Shown here in pieces: positions 24,895 to 33,771 of a stretch of 64,000 nt of DNA (position 1 is the first letter of the stretch; each line of letters starts with the position of its first letter). The DNA comes from Methylotenera_A sp040387095 (lineage in GTDB: Bacteria > Pseudomonadota > Gammaproteobacteria > Burkholderiales > Methylophilaceae): the NCBI GenBank assembly GCA_040387095.1, contig JAZKEJ010000003.1, positions 20,206-84,205 of the forward strand, written 5' to 3'. The notes below the pieces were generated by a model. The model made no database searches, was not told where the DNA came from, and saw only the letters and a program-made list of their open reading frames with translations. The position numbers and the translations under genes are program-made.

Positions 24895-26316
24895 ATGAAA
24901 TACATATCGACACGCGGGCAATCGCCTGCTTCAAGTTTTAGCGAAATCTTGTTAGGCGGCTTAGCGCCTGATGGCGGCTTATATCTGCCTGAAACCTACC
25001 CACAATTTAGCGATGCCGATCTAAGCGCGATGCGTGGCATGAACTATGCCGATTTGGCTTTTGCCATTTTAAGCCGCCTGATTGACGATATTCCCTCTGC
25101 TGATTTAAAAGCGATTATCGATAAAACCTACAGGGCAGATGTCTATAGTTTTACACGTACTGGTCAAAACGCAGCCGATATTACACCAACCGTTAAGTTA
25201 GAAGATAATTTGTATCTATTAAGCCTTTCTAATGGGCCAACGTTGGCTTTTAAAGATATGGCGATGCAATTATTGGGCAATCTATTTGAATATGTATTAG
25301 CTAAAACAGGAGCAACAACCAATATTTTGGGCGCTACTTCTGGTGATACTGGTTCAGCTGCCGAATATGCCATGCGCGGCAAAAAAGGCGTGCGTGTGTT
25401 CATGCTGTCTCCGCACAAAAAAATGAGCCGCTTTCAAACCGCGCAGATGTTCAGTCTGCAAGACGAGAATATTTTTAATATCGCAGTTAATGGCGTATTC
25501 GATGATTGTCAGGACATTGTCAAAGTTGTTTCTAATGATGCTGCATTTAAAGCAAATTATAAAATCGGCGCCGTAAACTCGATTAACTGGGGCCGCATCG
25601 TTGCGCAAGTTGTGTATTACTTTAAGGGCTACTTTGCGGTAACAGAAAATAATCGCCAAAAAGTGGATTTTTCTGTACCTAGCGGCAATTTTGGTAATGT
25701 TTGTGCCGGCCATATCGCACGCTTGATGGGCTTGCCGATTGATAAACTAGTGGTTGCAACAAATGAAAATGACGTATTGGATGAGTTTTTTAAAACGGGT
25801 ACTTATCGTCCGCGTGGCTCTGCCAATACTTACCAAACTTCTAGTCCGTCGATGGATATCAGCAAAGCGTCAAATTTTGAGCGTTTTGTATTCGATTTGG
25901 TTGGTCAAGATAGTGCCAAAGTGCGCGAATTGTGGGCGAGTGTAGATAAAGGTGGTGCGTTTGATATCAAGCATTTAATGCCCAAATTGACCGATTATGG
26001 CTTTGTGTCTGGTAGTAGCAATCATGCGAACCGTATGCAAACGATTCGTGAAACCAAAGCCAGATATGGCGTGGTAATAGATACGCACACCGCTGATGGT
26101 CTTAAAGTAGCATTGGAATATCGTGAGCCTAATACACCAATGGTAGTGCTGGAAACGGCACTACCCGCTAAATTTGAAGATGCGCTAGTAGAGGCATTAG
26201 GCGAATTACCATCACGGCCTGATAGCTTAAAAGGCATTGAGCAATTACCGCAGAAATTCACTGTTATGGATGCCGATGTTAACGCGATTAAAGATTTTAT
26301 TGTCAACAACACTTAA
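24895..26316 (+). CDS. thrC: Threonine synthase
   Basis: Threonine synthase converts O-phosphohomoserine to threonine with PLP. The 473-aa protein shows MKYISTRGQSP at the N-terminus and the PLP lysine in LSNGPTLAFKDMAMQL. ATSGDTGSAAEYA is the phosphate-binding region, and VPSGNFGNVCAGH follows. Its length and N-terminal domain match the longer, yeast/E. coli-type enzyme. It follows hom by 44 bases, and thyA starts five bases after its stop, so alaA-hom-thrC-thyA probably form one transcript. Confidence 0.97.
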   Translation: MKYISTRGQSPASSFSEILLGGLAPDGGLYLPETYPQFSDADLSAMRGMNYADLAFAILSRLIDDIPSADLKAIIDKTYRADVYSFTRTGQNAADITPTVKLEDNLYLLSLSNGPTLAFKDMAMQLLGNLFEYVLAKTGATTNILGATSGDTGSAAEYAMRGKKGVRVFMLSPHKKMSRFQTAQMFSLQDENIFNIAVNGVFDDCQDIVKVVSNDAAFKANYKIGAVNSINWGRIVAQVVYYFKGYFAVTENNRQKVDFSVPSGNFGNVCAGHIARLMGLPIDKLVVATNENDVLDEFFKTGTYRPRGSANTYQTSSPSMDISKASNFERFVFDLVGQDSAKVRELWASVDKGGAFDIKHLMPKLTDYGFVSGSSNHANRMQTIRETKARYGVVIDTHTADGLKVALEYREPNTPMVVLETALPAKFEDALVEALGELPSRPDSLKGIEQLPQKFTVMDADVNAIKDFIVNNT

Positions 26317-26321
26317 ACGTT

Positions 26322-27116
26322 ATGAAACAATATACCGACCTTCTGCAGCATGTATTAACACATGGCAACGCTAAAACAGACCGTACCGGCACTGGCACAA
26401 CCTCTGTATTTGGTTACCAGATGCGCTTTGATTTAAACGAGGGATTTCCCTTACTCACCACCAAAAAAGTGCACCTAAAATCCATTATTCATGAGCTGCT
26501 GTGGTTTTTACAAGGCAGCACTAATATTGCCTATTTAAAAGAAAATGGCGTGCGCATTTGGGACGAGTGGGCGGATGAAAATGGTAATTTAGGCCCGGTT
26601 TACGGTTACCAATGGCGTAATTGGCCCAAGCCTGATGGCACGCATATCGATCAAATCACAGAAGTGGTGAACGCGATTAAAACCAATCCAGATTCGCGCC
26701 GTTTGATTGTTTCCGCCTGGAATGTAGCTGATGTGGACCAGATGAAATTACCGCCGTGTCATGCTTTTTTTCAGTTCTATGTGGCAGATGGTAAATTAAG
26801 CTGCCAGCTTTATCAGCGTAGTGCCGATATATTTTTGGGTGTGCCATTTAATATTGCTTCCTATGCGTTATTAACTATGATGGTGGCGCAGGTTTGCAAC
26901 TTAAAATTAGGCGATTTTGTGCATACTTTAGGCGATGCGCATATTTACAGCAATCATATGCAACAGGTGCAAGAACAGTTATCCCGTGCACCAAAATCGC
27001 TCCCGCAGATGCGCATTAACCCAGAGGTTAACGATATTTTTTCATTCAAATTCGACGATTTCACCCTAGAAAACTACGACCCATATCCTGCTATTCAAGC
27101 AAAAGTCGCTGTTTAG
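26322..27116 (+). CDS. thyA: Thymidylate synthase ThyA
   Basis: ThyA methylates dUMP to dTMP using methylenetetrahydrofolate, producing dihydrofolate that FolA must recycle. The 264-aa protein matches E. coli ThyA in length and motif positions: catalytic C146 in LPPCHAFFQF, RTGTGTTSVFGYQMRFDL near the N-terminus, and DIFLGVPFNIASYALL for the folate/dUMP pocket. It starts five bases after thrC. folA lies downstream on the same strand with one gene between. Confidence 0.99.
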   Translation: MKQYTDLLQHVLTHGNAKTDRTGTGTTSVFGYQMRFDLNEGFPLLTTKKVHLKSIIHELLWFLQGSTNIAYLKENGVRIWDEWADENGNLGPVYGYQWRNWPKPDGTHIDQITEVVNAIKTNPDSRRLIVSAWNVADVDQMKLPPCHAFFQFYVADGKLSCQLYQRSADIFLGVPFNIASYALLTMMVAQVCNLKLGDFVHTLGDAHIYSNHMQQVQEQLSRAPKSLPQMRINPEVNDIFSFKFDDFTLENYDPYPAIQAKVAV

Positions 27117-27144
27117 TGCTTTAAGTTTTAAATCTGAAAATATC

Positions 27145-27181
27145 TGGTTTTATTCAGCCAATGGTTGGTTATATAAAACCA
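27145..27181. other. Hairpin downstream of thyA
   Basis: TGGTTTTAT (27145-27153) and ATAAAACCA (27173-27181) form a nine-base stem with a 19-base loop. No T-run follows on the plus strand, so it is a weak terminator candidate or an mRNA 3' end stabiliser. Confidence 0.35.
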
Positions 27182-27301
27182 AAAATGTAACAATTGTATA
27201 ATTAATCAATTACCTACAAATTTTTAGGTACAATTCATTTTTATTTGATGTAACTATTTTGAATGGTTTTTCATTTACTTAATTAAAAAATGGAGATTAT
27301 T

Positions 27302-27829
27302 ATGTTTCGTTTAACGATTGGCGCTAGTTTGGTCGCGATGGCATTTTTGGCAAATACAGCTTTTGCTGGTCATGAAAGCATTAAGCCGCACAAAGCTGAT
27401 AGTTTAGGAAAATGTGTTAAAGCGGCATTGTCAGCACATGAAGGCAATATTGTGAAGATGGAAATGAAATCAGAAAACAAAAAACCGGTTTATGAGTTTG
27501 ATATTGAATCGGCTGACGGCACTGCATGGGATATTGAGTGTGATGCGCAAACAGGCAAAGTGATAGAAGTTGAGCAGGAAGTAAAGCTGGATGAGGCTAA
27601 ATTTAAAGCGCTTGCAAAAGTAACAGAGGCCGATGCCAAAGCGACTGCGCTTGCAGCACATCCTGGCAAAATTGTAGAAACAGAATATGAACTTGAGCCG
27701 GATGGTAAAGCTTCATATGAATTTGACATTTTAGAAGCAGATGGCGAAGAGATTAAAGTTGAAGTTGATGCGACAACGGGAAAAATTGTTGAGAAGAGCT
27801 ACGAAGTGTATCAAATTGGCCAAGAGTAA
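27302..27829 (+). CDS. Periplasmic protein with two PepSY domains
   Basis: This 175-aa protein has a signal peptide (FLANTAFAGHES, cleavage after AFA) and two successive PepSY domains (about 30-97 and 100-172). Each contains the YEFDI pattern followed by a D-ATGKI-type turn. PepSY domains bind peptides or inhibit proteases and are also found in redox and metal-related envelope proteins. The acidic composition is marked. I start at ATG 27302 because GGAG (27292-27295) is six bases upstream; an in-frame ATG at 27290 lies before that site. A strong terminator follows, so it is probably monocistronic. Confidence 0.85.
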   Translation: MFRLTIGASLVAMAFLANTAFAGHESIKPHKADSLGKCVKAALSAHEGNIVKMEMKSENKKPVYEFDIESADGTAWDIECDAQTGKVIEVEQEVKLDEAKFKALAKVTEADAKATALAAHPGKIVETEYELEPDGKASYEFDILEADGEEIKVEVDATTGKIVEKSYEVYQIGQE

Positions 27830-27867
27830 TATTAACTAAAAATAGTGTTAACTCACTATGTTTAAGC

Positions 27868-27897
27868 AAAAACACCCCACTAAAAAGGGGTGTTTTT
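27868..27897 (+). terminator. Rho-independent terminator after the PepSY gene
   Basis: AAAAACACCCC (27868-27878) pairs perfectly with GGGGTGTTTTT (27887-27897) across an eight-base loop, giving an 11-base-pair stem ending in a T-run. The symmetrical A/T flanks would let it work on both strands. Confidence 0.9.
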
Positions 27898-27938
27898 ATT
27901 TGCGCGGACGTAAGTAGCATGCACGTATAATTATACTT

Positions 27939-28421
27939 ATGAAGAATTTATCGATTATCGTCGCAGTCGCTAATGACAACGTTATTGGCATTAATAATGG
28001 CTTGCCCTGGCATTTGCCAGAAGACCTAAAGCGCTTTCGCGCGTTGACTACAGGCCATCATATTATTATGGGCCGCAAGACGTATGAATCGCTAGGACGT
28101 TTATTGCCTAACAGAACCACAGTGATTGTGACACGCAATAAAGATTATCAGGTTGAAGGTGCATTAATTGCCAGTTCATTAGAATCAGCTATTAGATTAT
28201 GTGAAGACGATAATGAGCCATTTTTAATTGGTGGGGCAGAGTTGTATCAAGATGGAATTGCCTTGGCCAATAAACTGTATTTAACCAAGGTGAATATTAG
28301 TGTGGCAGGCGATGCATTTTTTGCAGAGATTAACTTGAATGATTGGCAGTTAAGCGAAAAAAAAGACCACATAGCAGCGAGTGGTCTTCAATATAGTGAT
28401 TTAGTTTATATTAGAAAATAA
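27939..28421 (+). CDS. folA: Dihydrofolate reductase
   Basis: FolA reduces dihydrofolate to tetrahydrofolate with NADPH, recycling the product of ThyA. The 160-aa sequence shows VIGINNGLPWHLPEDLKRF with the catalytic acid D29 (E. coli D27), IIMGRKTYESLG and the FLIGGAELY NADPH-binding segment. The length is typical. Its last 65 bases carry, on the opposite strand, a terminator-like hairpin for the convergent decarboxylase gene. Confidence 0.98.
   Translation: MKNLSIIVAVANDNVIGINNGLPWHLPEDLKRFRALTTGHHIIMGRKTYESLGRLLPNRTTVIVTRNKDYQVEGALIASSLESAIRLCEDDNEPFLIGGAELYQDGIALANKLYLTKVNISVAGDAFFAEINLNDWQLSEKKDHIAASGLQYSDLVYIRK
28357..28388 (-). terminator. Terminator for the decarboxylase gene, embedded in folA
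   Basis: Read on the minus strand, AAGACCAC and GTGGTCTT form an eight-base-pair stem with a ten-base loop, followed by a run of eight T. The element begins 76 bases past the decarboxylase stop codon and lies entirely within the 3' coding part of convergent folA. Its orientation and T-run make it a plausible intrinsic terminator for minus-strand transcription only. Confidence 0.75.
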
Positions 28422-28463
28422 TGAGTTAATAAAGTTAACGCCTGAAAACATTAAAAAAGTAAT

Positions 28464-30704
28464 TTATTGTTCAACACAATCGACAAAATAAATTGCTTTC
28501 CCATCAATTATTTCTTTCACTAATCCATGGTTATCAGTCTCAAATCCAGGGAATTTTTCGTTAAATTCACGCGCAAATTTTAAGTAGTTCACAATCACTT
28601 TATTGAATTGTTCGCCTGGAATCAATAACGGAATCCCTGGTGGATAGGGCGTTAACAATACAGCAGTCACGCGGCCTTCAAGGTCATCAATCGCTACACG
28701 GTCAATTTTACGGTGCGCCATTTTGGCAAAAGCATCGGTTGGTTTCATCGCCGGCACCATGTCAGATAAATACATCTCTGTGGTCAATTTCGCCACATCA
28801 TTGGCTTTATATACCGCGTGGATTTTTTCACACAGATCACGCAAACCCACTTTTTCATAGCGTGGTTGTTTTTGCACGAATTCCGGCAACACTTTCCATA
28901 GCGGCTGATTCTTGTCGTAATCATCTTTAAATTGCTGCAAAGCCGCAACCATGGTGTTCCAGCGGCCTTTTGTGATGCCGATGGTGAACATGATAAAGAA
29001 TGAATACAAACCAGTTTTCTCAACAATCACACCATGTTCAGCTAAATATTTTGTAACGATCGCAGCCGGAATACCAAATTTATCAGAAAAATTACCTTTA
29101 ATATCCAAGCCCGGCGTGATGATGGTTGCCTTAATCGGATCCAACATGTTGAAACCCTCGGCTAGATTGCCGAAGTCATGCCAGGCATCATTGGCTTTTA
29201 GCATCCACGCATCGCGCTCTTCCAAACCTTCCTCGCTTAAGTCATCCGGACCCCAAACCTTGAACCACCAGTCTGCACCCCAGTCCTCATCCACTTTGCG
29301 CATCGCGCGGCGGAAATCGAGTGCCTCCATCAGGCTTTCTTCTACCAACGCCGTGCCGCCAGGCGCTTCCATCATGGCGGCGGCTACATCAATACTCGCC
29401 ACAATCGAATATTGCGGACTGGTTGAGGTGTGCATAAGATACGCTTCATTAAAAATATCGCGGTCTAGCTTATTGTTCTCGGCATCCTGCACCAAGATTT
29501 GGCTGGCTTGGCTTAAACCGGCCAGCAATTTGTGGGTAGATTGGGTTGAAAAAACCATTGATTCTTTACAACGAGGACGGCCTTCACCGATGGCATGATA
29601 ATCACCATAGAAGTCGTGGAAAGTCGCATGCGGCAACCAAGCCTCATCAAAGTGCAGGGTATCGATCTTGCCGTCTAGCATATCCTTGATTTCTTCTACG
29701 TTGTACAGCACACCGTCATACGTCGATTGCGTGATCGTTAACACACGCGGCTTGGCACTTTTGTCTAAGATAAAGGGGTTGCGGTCGATTTTCTTTTGAA
29801 TGTTTGCCCATTCAAATTCGCTTTTTGGAATCGGCCCGATAATGCCAAAATGATTACGTGTCGGCATTAAAAATACAGGCACCGCGCCAGTCATAATAAT
29901 CGCATGCAGAATCGATTTATGACAATTGCGGTCTACAACCACTACATCGCCTGGCGCCACTGTGCTGTTCCAGACCATTTTATTACTGGTCGACGTGCCG
30001 TTGGTCACAAAATATAGATGATCGCAGTTATAAATACGCGCCGCATTGCGTTCTGACGCGGCCACAGGGCCAGTATGGTCTAGTAATTGACCAAGTTCAT
30101 CCACCGCATTACAGACGTCGGCGCGCAGCATATTTTCGCCAAAAAACTGGTGAAACATTTGGCCGACTGGTGATTTCAAAAACGCCACGCCGCCAGAATG
30201 GCCAGGGCAGTGCCATGAGTAAGAGCCATCGGCCGCATATTCAGTCAATGCTTTAAAAAATGGGGGAGCCAAGCTATCTAGGTAAGTACGTGCTTCGCGC
30301 AGAATATAGCGCGCCACAAACTCTGGCGTATCTTCATACATATGGATAAAGCCGTTGAGCTCGCGCAGGATTTCGTTTGGAATATGACGAGAAGTACGTG
30401 TTTCGCCATGTAAGAAAATAGGAATTTCTTCGTTACGGTAACGAATCTCATCGACGAATTTGCGTAAATTATCCAGTGCATCCTGATTTTCTTCTACAAA
30501 CTCATTGTCATCGATAGAAAGAATAAAGGCTGAAGCACGACTTTGCTGCTGAGCAAACGAGGTCAAATCGCCATAACTGGTGACGCCTAACACCTCAAAA
30601 CCTTCAGCTTCAATGGCTTTGGCGAGTACGCGAATGCCCAAACCTGAGGAGTTTTCAGAACGGAAATCTTCATCGATGATGACAACCGGGAATCTAAATT
30701 TCAT
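28464..30704 (-). CDS. Orn/Lys/Arg decarboxylase (large, PLP-dependent, AdiA/LdcC family)
   Basis: This 746-aa enzyme of the bacterial ornithine/lysine/arginine decarboxylase family makes a polyamine or cadaverine/agmatine. It has an N-terminal flavodoxin-like wing domain (1-125), then a PLP domain with CPGHSGGVAFLKSP, FVTNGTSTSNK, HFDEAWLPHA and the PLP lysine in STQSTHKLLAG. A C-terminal domain follows with LLTPYPPGIPLLIPGE. Substrate cannot be assigned from these motifs; lysine or arginine is most likely. In many betaproteobacteria this gene sits next to dcd; here a nuclease-like gene lies between, only six bases upstream. Confidence 0.93.
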   Translation of the reverse strand: MKFRFPVVIIDEDFRSENSSGLGIRVLAKAIEAEGFEVLGVTSYGDLTSFAQQQSRASAFILSIDDNEFVEENQDALDNLRKFVDEIRYRNEEIPIFLHGETRTSRHIPNEILRELNGFIHMYEDTPEFVARYILREARTYLDSLAPPFFKALTEYAADGSYSWHCPGHSGGVAFLKSPVGQMFHQFFGENMLRADVCNAVDELGQLLDHTGPVAASERNAARIYNCDHLYFVTNGTSTSNKMVWNSTVAPGDVVVVDRNCHKSILHAIIMTGAVPVFLMPTRNHFGIIGPIPKSEFEWANIQKKIDRNPFILDKSAKPRVLTITQSTYDGVLYNVEEIKDMLDGKIDTLHFDEAWLPHATFHDFYGDYHAIGEGRPRCKESMVFSTQSTHKLLAGLSQASQILVQDAENNKLDRDIFNEAYLMHTSTSPQYSIVASIDVAAAMMEAPGGTALVEESLMEALDFRRAMRKVDEDWGADWWFKVWGPDDLSEEGLEERDAWMLKANDAWHDFGNLAEGFNMLDPIKATIITPGLDIKGNFSDKFGIPAAIVTKYLAEHGVIVEKTGLYSFFIMFTIGITKGRWNTMVAALQQFKDDYDKNQPLWKVLPEFVQKQPRYEKVGLRDLCEKIHAVYKANDVAKLTTEMYLSDMVPAMKPTDAFAKMAHRKIDRVAIDDLEGRVTAVLLTPYPPGIPLLIPGEQFNKVIVNYLKFAREFNEKFPGFETDNHGLVKEIIDGKAIYFVDCVEQ

Positions 30705-30710
30705 GAATTT

Positions 30711-31457
30711 TTATCCTAACAATCTATCTGCTAGATTATTTTTGCTTAAGTAGTGATTTAAATAAAACATATCAGGCTTATGAGTAGAAGCGCGAGTTTT
30801 TACCTGAAAGTTTGGGTTTTCGGAATTTTCAACATCAAATATTATTAATCCGATTCCAAAAATTAAACATAAAGAATCTAACCTATCAATATCATTTTTT
30901 TGTGCTTGTTTCGGAATAACAATATAGGTTCGATGTGCAAACAAACGATAAGCGCAAGCTTGCCCGAGTGCTGTAACTAGATCATTGGTAGCCGTCTTAA
31001 TTTCAGCAGCAACTATTTCTGGCTCAAATTTAAATGTATCGCTCGGCTTAGATCTTAGTACGCCTATTACGTCCGGCGTCGCCCATTTATCACCAAAGCT
31101 AGATTTGCCTAAAGGCTCTGCTTTCGTACAGTCTTCTAAATCGTTTTGCAAATAATCTGCAAAACTTTGGTAAAAATCACTTTCAGCATATTTTGCCGTT
31201 ATTTTAGTAACTTCAGAAACAATTAGTGAGTTTTCAGATAGCTGATAAAATCCTTTATCAACTTTTTTTATTTTCCCATCAGAAAATTCGACCATTTTAA
31301 CCAGATTCGCAGGGATATTACTTCGTTTAATCTCGCTATCAAGATGTAAGCTCGTATATTGTTTTAATTCTGAAAATCTTAGTCCAGAAGGGGTTTCTGC
31401 GAGTGCTTTTATGCACAATGCAATAATTTTCTCTCTAATTGTCAAGCCGTTAGCCAT
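30711..31457 (-). CDS. Winged-helix plus PD-(D/E)XK nuclease-like protein
   Basis: I do not recognise a named family for this 248-aa protein. Residues about 5-75 look like a winged helix-turn-helix (LRFSELKQY then GKIKKVDKGFYQL). Residues about 95-215 carry the PD-(D/E)XK nuclease signature: D129 in TPDVIG, E152 and K154 in AAEIKT, and Q166-x3-Y170 in GQACAYR as in RecB-like nucleases. This suggests a DNA-binding endonuclease, perhaps a restriction or repair enzyme. No methyltransferase is nearby. It is AT-rich and packed between the decarboxylase and dcd with six- and seven-base gaps. Confidence 0.75.
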   Translation of the reverse strand: MANGLTIREKIIALCIKALAETPSGLRFSELKQYTSLHLDSEIKRSNIPANLVKMVEFSDGKIKKVDKGFYQLSENSLIVSEVTKITAKYAESDFYQSFADYLQNDLEDCTKAEPLGKSSFGDKWATPDVIGVLRSKPSDTFKFEPEIVAAEIKTATNDLVTALGQACAYRLFAHRTYIVIPKQAQKNDIDRLDSLCLIFGIGLIIFDVENSENPNFQVKTRASTHKPDMFYLNHYLSKNNLADRLLG

Positions 31458-31464
31458 TTAATTT

Positions 31465-32040
31465 TTAAATCTTAGGTAGCGTTACGCCAACTTGCCCTTG
31501 GTATTTACCACCACGATCTTTGTAGCTGGTTTCGCATACATCATCGGCATCGGCCTCAAAAAACAATACTTGCGCACAGCCTTCGTTCGCGTAGATTTTC
31601 GCTGGCAGTGGCGTAGTGTTACTAAATTCTAATGTCACGTAACCTTCCCATTCCGGTTCAAACGGTGTGACATTTACAATAATGCCGCAACGTGCGTAAG
31701 TGGATTTGCCTAAACAAATAGTCAAAACATTACGCGGAATACGGAAATATTCAACCGTGCGCGCAAGCGCAAAAGAGTTTGGCGGAATGATGCAGTAATC
31801 AGCATTCACTTCAACAAACGAATTCGGGTCGAAATTTTTCGGGTCGACAATGGTGCTGTTTAAGTTAGTAAACAACTTGAATTCTTTACTGCAGCGAATA
31901 TCATAGCCATAGCTAGATGTACCGTACGATACCATGCGCTGACCTTCGGCATTTTGTTTAACTTGATTCGGCTCGAACGGCGAAATCATGCCATGTTCGA
32001 GTGACATTTTGCGTATCCATTTATCCGATTTTATACTCAT
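31465..32040 (-). CDS. dcd: dCTP deaminase
   Basis: Dcd deaminates dCTP to dUTP, supplying dUMP for ThyA. The 191-aa protein matches E. coli Dcd: MSIKSDKWIRKM start, SSYGYDIRC, LGKSTYARCGI, and VTLEFSNTTPLP with the catalytic glutamate, then GGKYQGQ for the lid over the nucleotide. The upstream 135 bases hold the terminator of zwf and presumably its own promoter. It is followed after seven bases by the nuclease-like gene. Confidence 0.98.
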   Translation of the reverse strand: MSIKSDKWIRKMSLEHGMISPFEPNQVKQNAEGQRMVSYGTSSYGYDIRCSKEFKLFTNLNSTIVDPKNFDPNSFVEVNADYCIIPPNSFALARTVEYFRIPRNVLTICLGKSTYARCGIIVNVTPFEPEWEGYVTLEFSNTTPLPAKIYANEGCAQVLFFEADADDVCETSYKDRGGKYQGQVGVTLPKI

Positions 32041-32071
32041 ATTTGTACTTAAGCTTTCTATACTGAATGCA

Positions 32072-32130
32072 AAAAATAATGCACTTTTCTAATGCGAACC
32101 TTACTAAGATTGCGCATTATAAAGTGCATT
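32072..32130 (-). terminator. Probable zwf terminator
   Basis: AATGCACTTT (32078-32087) pairs with AAAGTGCATT (32121-32130), and inside these TAATGCG (32090-32096) pairs with CGCATTA (32113-32119). Together they make a nearly continuous 17-base-pair stem. On the minus strand the stem is followed by ATTTTTT, as expected for an intrinsic terminator placed 46 bases beyond the zwf stop. Confidence 0.75.
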
Positions 32131-32175
32131 ACAAAATTGTGTGATAAAAGTTTTTGCTAACAATCAGCGTACATT

Positions 32176-33656
32176 TTAGTTGGGTTTATCGCCACCCAAT
32201 TCAATGCTATAACGCCAAAATTGGTCTTCAGATTCAAAGATGACTTTTGAAGCTTGTGGATCACTGGAGCCAGCAGGGTATTGATGCACAGGCGATTTAT
32301 CCGTCGCCCAAGCTTTCACTACCGGATCAACTAAGCGCCACTGCGCTTCAGCCTCGCTGATATGTAGATAATTTGAATTATCACCCTGCATTAAGTTAAG
32401 CAATAAAGCTTCGTAAGCATCGACCGTATCATCTTCTGCTAAACGGTTTGCCGCGTCTAACTGAATGGTGCGAGTGTTGATGTCCAAACCTGGCACTTTG
32501 GCTTGAATTTCCATTTTGATGCATTCGCGCGGCTGGATGCCGATGATCAACCAATTTTGATCTTGATTATTCACTTGCAGAGGCGCTTTTTTGAAGCGAA
32601 TCGAAATGCGTGTGTCGGCTTCGTGCAAGCGTTTTGCGGTACGGATATAAAACGGCACACCTTTCCAGCGTGGATTATCAATAAATAACTTAAGCGCAGC
32701 ATAAGTTTCTACCACGCTGTCTTTATTGCCTAATTCATCCAAATAACCTGAAACGCTTTCGCCATTTACTTCACCCGCTGCATATTGCGCGCGGAAAGCA
32801 TGCTTGCTTAACTCATGCACTGGAATCGGACGAATTTGCTCCAACACTTTAATTTTGGCATCACGCACGCCGTCAGGCGTTAAATCTTTGGGCATTTCCA
32901 TCGCAGTCAATGCCAGAGTTTGCAGAATATGACTTTGAATCATATCGCGCAATGCACCAGTGCTGTCATAAAACTGCGTGCGGTCGCCTACGCCGAGCAT
33001 CTCGGTATTGGTGATTTGTACGTGATCGATATATTGATTATTCCAGATCGGTTCCAATATCGTGTTAGTAAAGCGTTGCAACAGAANNNNNNNNNNGCCG
33101 ATTTACCCAGATAATGGTCAATACGGTAAATCTGGCTTTCTTTTAGGTTTTTGGTCAGGCCAGCTTGCAATTCTTTTGCCGATGCTAAATCGGTACCGAA
33201 CGGTTTTTCCACTACCACGCGACGCCAGAATTTATCTTCCTGCGTTAAGCCAACACTCGCCAACGATTCAACCACCGGCGCAAAATCGACAGGGCGCACC
33301 GATAAGAAATAAGCTAGGTTTTGCGGGAAAATCGCCTCATTACTTAATACATTTTTTAGCTTAATAAATGCGTCTGGGTCTGTTGGCGGATTGGCATGAT
33401 AAAAATTACGCGCAATAAAACGCTCAAACGCGGCTGCGTCATAGCCTTTTTTAAATTTCGCATCTAGCATGCTTTTAATATCCGCACGCCACGCTTCTAA
33501 AGTCACTTCTTGACGACCAACTGCTAAAATTTTCAATTCGGCAGGCAAGCGGCCAATTGAATCCAGTCTGAATAATCCGGGAAAAAGCTTTACACGCGCT
33601 AAATTACCACTGGCTCCAAATAAAACCAGAGTACAGGGGTCGATTGTTTGAGTCAT
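32176..33656 (-). CDS. zwf: Glucose-6-phosphate 1-dehydrogenase (interrupted by a 10-N assembly gap)
   Basis: Zwf oxidises glucose-6-phosphate to 6-phosphogluconolactone; in methylotrophs it drives the dissimilatory RuMP cycle. The N-terminal part shows LVLFGASGNLARVKLFPGL (NADP site) and the substrate motif RIDHYLGKS. The C-terminal part resumes with QRFTNTILEPIWN and ends IELGGDKPN. Between them lie ten N (33087-33096), and the two parts are in different frames. Eleven missing bases would restore the frame, give 493 aa, and make room for the conserved AVQN-type residues after YLGKS. The break is therefore a gap artefact and not a pseudogene. Confidence 0.93.
33087..33096. other. Assembly gap (10 N) inside zwf
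   Basis: The run of ten N is a scaffolding placeholder. The reading frames on its two sides differ, so the true length must be 2 modulo 3; eleven bases fit the protein family best. Confidence 0.95.
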
Positions 33657-33707
33657 TGCGTAACCTTAAAATATGAAATTTGGTTAAATAAATGGGTTAA
33701 GTAAATG

Positions 33708-33739
33708 CATTTATTGAGGAGAAAACCCCTCAATAAATG
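33708..33739. other. Hairpin between gnd and zwf
   Basis: CATTTATTGAGG (33708-33719) and CCTCAATAAATG (33728-33739) form a perfect 12-base stem with an eight-base loop. It sits 51 bases upstream of zwf and 33 bases past the gnd stop. No T-run follows on the minus strand, so it may be a processing or stability element between two co-transcribed genes rather than a terminator. Confidence 0.6.
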
Positions 33740-33771
33740 TTTAAAAGTTTAAAATTTGATTTTTTAACTAT

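Noticed and set aside
28951..29598. A 215-codon plus-strand open frame opposite the decarboxylase gene.
   Set aside because: It is antisense to a strongly conserved enzyme, has no recognisable domain and no clear ribosome-binding site.
28464..30704. Naming the decarboxylase as lysine- or arginine-specific.
   Set aside because: The visible motifs are shared by ornithine, lysine and arginine enzymes, and the neighbours do not decide the substrate.
30711..31457. A complete restriction-modification system.
   Set aside because: Only a nuclease-like gene is present; neighbours are decarboxylase and dcd, with no methyltransferase or specificity subunit.
32988..33656. zwf as a frameshifted pseudogene.
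   Set aside because: The shift falls exactly on ten N and both halves are otherwise fully conserved; the gap length is arbitrary.
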